Of a DNA stretch of 5,277 bases, positions 4,644-5,277 are shown in pieces; within the stretch, counting starts at the first letter, position 1; every line of letters begins with the position of its first letter. The stretch lies in NCBI GenBank assembly GCA_017543005.1, contig JAFWEA010000286.1, forward strand, positions 1-5,277, in the 5' to 3' direction. The notes beneath the pieces are model-generated. The model was not told where the DNA came from and ran no database searches. It saw only the letters and a program-made list of their open reading frames with translations. Source of the DNA: Solobacterium sp. (GTDB taxonomy: Bacteria > Bacillota_I > Bacilli_A > Erysipelotrichales > Erysipelotrichaceae). The translations under genes and the position numbers were made by a program.

Positions 4644-4928
4644 ATGACGGTTGTCCTCAAGCAAAACGGAAACGATCGTTACAGTTTGCTAGACCTGGCG
4701 ATCGTTTTTCGTTGAATTCATATCGGCAGGGCCCTGATCCGGCAGTATAAGGACGAACTGCCCGAGGATGTGTATTTTGTTGTGACACACATGGCCAAAA
4801 CGGATTACATGAAGAAGATCCGGGCCCTTGACACGCTGCTGGGCCGGCCCGCAAAGGGATATCTCTCCCTGCGGACAAAGGATCACGATTTTACCGAAGA
4901 GATCAATACATTTGCGGTAAACCTCTAA
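4644..4928 (+). pseudogene. Small coding-like frame interrupted by an in-frame TGA; possible HPr-like relic
   Basis: From the ATG at 4644 the frame runs 23 codons to a TGA at 4713-4715, then continues open in the same frame for 70 codons to TAA at 4926-4928. The second part has the G/C-rich third positions of the neighbouring genes and looks like true coding sequence, but no usable ATG, GTG or TTG with a ribosome binding site follows the TGA. The first part has more ordinary codon use. Read across the TGA, the second part (HIGRALIRQYKDE, then EDVYFVV, MKKIRALDTLL, GYLSLRTKDHD, TEEINTFAVNL) follows an HPr-like order of elements and faintly resembles the protein at 4-249. TGA is a normal stop elsewhere in this window, so the simplest reading is a broken small gene. 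Alternatives are a 23-residue leader peptide with an attenuator, or a short protein starting at GTG 4770 or ATG 4791. Confidence 0.4.
4665..4713 (+). repeat. CGATCG dyad: long stem-loop or paired operator
   Basis: AAACGATCG (4670-4678) is complementary to CGATCGTTT (4699-4707) across a 20-base loop. With one bulge and one G-T pair the stem can reach from 4665 to 4713. Because CGATCG is itself a palindrome, the sequence also reads as a direct repeat of CGATCGTT (4673-4680 and 4699-4706, 26 bases apart), and AACGATCGTT (4671-4680) is a perfect ten-base palindrome. A run of five T (4705-4709) ends it, so it could act as a terminator or attenuator inside the transcript, or as an operator in DNA. 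Confidence 0.5.
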
Positions 4929-4930
4929 AA

Positions 4931-4975
4931 GAAAAAAAACTGCCCGGCGGAGTTTATCCACTGGGCAGCTTTTGT
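4931..4975. terminator. Strong two-way terminator between converging units
   Basis: CTGCCCGG (4940-4947) and GGA (4949-4951) pair with TCC (4957-4959) and CTGGGCAG (4961-4968) around a GTTTA loop, with one C/A mismatch and one G-T pair. Eight A at 4932-4939 give a T8 run for the minus-strand permease transcript, and TTTT (4970-4973) serves the plus strand after one extra base. It follows the TAA at 4926-4928 closely and lies ten bases from the permease stop, so it serves both sides. Confidence 0.9.
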
Positions 4976-4978
4976 GTT

Positions 4979-5277
4979 TTAAAGGTTCTTTTTTTCGTAG
5001 ATCCGGATGGACAGCAGCCATGAAAGAGCGAAGATCAGGACGATGAAGGCTGCAATGCCGAACAGCAGCACCGATGCTTTGACCTGCAGCAGGATTGCCG
5101 TGATCGGTCCGGCATAGTTGATGATGAACATGCCGCAGGCGACCATGACGACGATGACGGTCATGCGTACCATCTGGCCCTTGGCCGTACCGAATTTCAC
5201 GTTGATCGGCATGGAAACGGAGATGGCCGGCAGGGACAGGGCAACCATCATGCCGGCCGTGACCAGCACGGTGGGCA
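4979..5277 (-). CDS. ABC-2 type transporter permease, C-terminal part (runs off the window)
   Basis: The 3' end of a minus-strand gene ending with TAA at 4981-4979. About 98 residues are visible and the frame stays open to the window edge (5277), so the start is outside; a GTG at 5269-5267 is internal rather than a start. The visible part has three hydrophobic segments: LVTAGMMVALSLPAISVSM, then VRMTVIVVMVACGMFIINYA, then VLLFGIAAFIVLIFALSWLL, with a short basic C-terminus (YEKKNL). The stretch SMPINVKFGTAKGQMVRM between the first two resembles the PLxxKFGxxKxRxx region of the ABC2_membrane_5 permease family, in which the protein works with a separate ATPase to move a peptide or drug-like substrate. 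The substrate cannot be told. Its ATPase gene is expected upstream on the minus strand, outside the window. Confidence 0.65.
   Translation of the reverse strand, partial: PTVLVTAGMMVALSLPAISVSMPINVKFGTAKGQMVRMTVIVVMVACGMFIINYAGPITAILLQVKASVLLFGIAAFIVLIFALSWLLSIRIYEKKNL

Noticed and set aside
4713..4715. TGA read as selenocysteine or tryptophan
   Set aside because: Three other genes here use TGA as a true stop, and no hairpin of SECIS type follows directly after this codon; the dyad lies before it.
3945..4928. Nuclease-like gene plus interrupted frame as a toxin-antitoxin or defence pair
   Set aside because: They have separate promoters, a hairpin between them and no shared features; the second frame is not intact.
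4689..5021. 110-codon minus-strand frame
   Set aside because: It runs through the strong terminator at 4940-4968 and overlaps the end of the permease gene on the same strand. Its translation has no recognisable features.

Overview
The window reads as a densely packed stretch of a Bacillota chromosome. Genes have G/C-rich third codon positions, while the gaps between them are short, A/T-rich and carry compact intrinsic terminators. A BspA-type leucine-rich repeat protein, an anaerobic ribonucleotide reductase activase (NrdG), an Na/Pi transporter with a PhoU-like tail and a small HPr-like protein together fit an anaerobic gut or oral Erysipelotrichia-like organism. That placement is inference from gene content and style; there is no rRNA or other marker here. 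TGA is used as a genuine stop (genes at 4-249, 342-1007 and 3376-3906), so the code is standard.

Layout, left to right on the plus strand: a small HPr-like protein (4-249) with its terminator; a PAP2-superfamily membrane phosphatase (342-1007) with a terminator that overlaps its stop codon; a short leucine-rich repeat protein without a signal peptide (1068-1520) and its terminator; an A/T-rich promoter region (about 1550-1645); an Na/Pi cotransporter-family protein (1676-3343); then nrdG (3376-3906), 32 bases downstream with no terminator between, so possibly cotranscribed. After a terminator overlapping the nrdG stop comes an sce7726-like PD-(D/E)XK-type protein with a very basic tail (3945-4574). 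The next 400 bases hold a good promoter, a CGATCG-based dyad and a coding-like stretch interrupted by an in-frame TGA (4644-4928). A strong two-way terminator (4940-4968) separates this from the 3' end of an ABC-2 type permease on the minus strand, which runs off the right edge.

Most genes look like single transcription units, each with its own promoter and terminator, rather than parts of one pathway. Two (PAP2 phosphatase, Na/Pi transporter) deal with phosphate or phospholipid, but nothing shows that they work together.

The most striking signal is regulatory. Two unrelated genes (1068 and 3945) start from almost the same 20-base element: an extended -10 box (TGCTARAAT) whose end lies exactly six bases before the ATG, with no Shine-Dalgarno sequence. 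The transcripts should therefore begin at the start codon (leaderless mRNAs), which is uncommon in Bacillota. The second point of interest is the 4595-4928 region, which could be a recently broken small gene or an attenuator-like leader. I do not see a complete new multi-gene system in the window.
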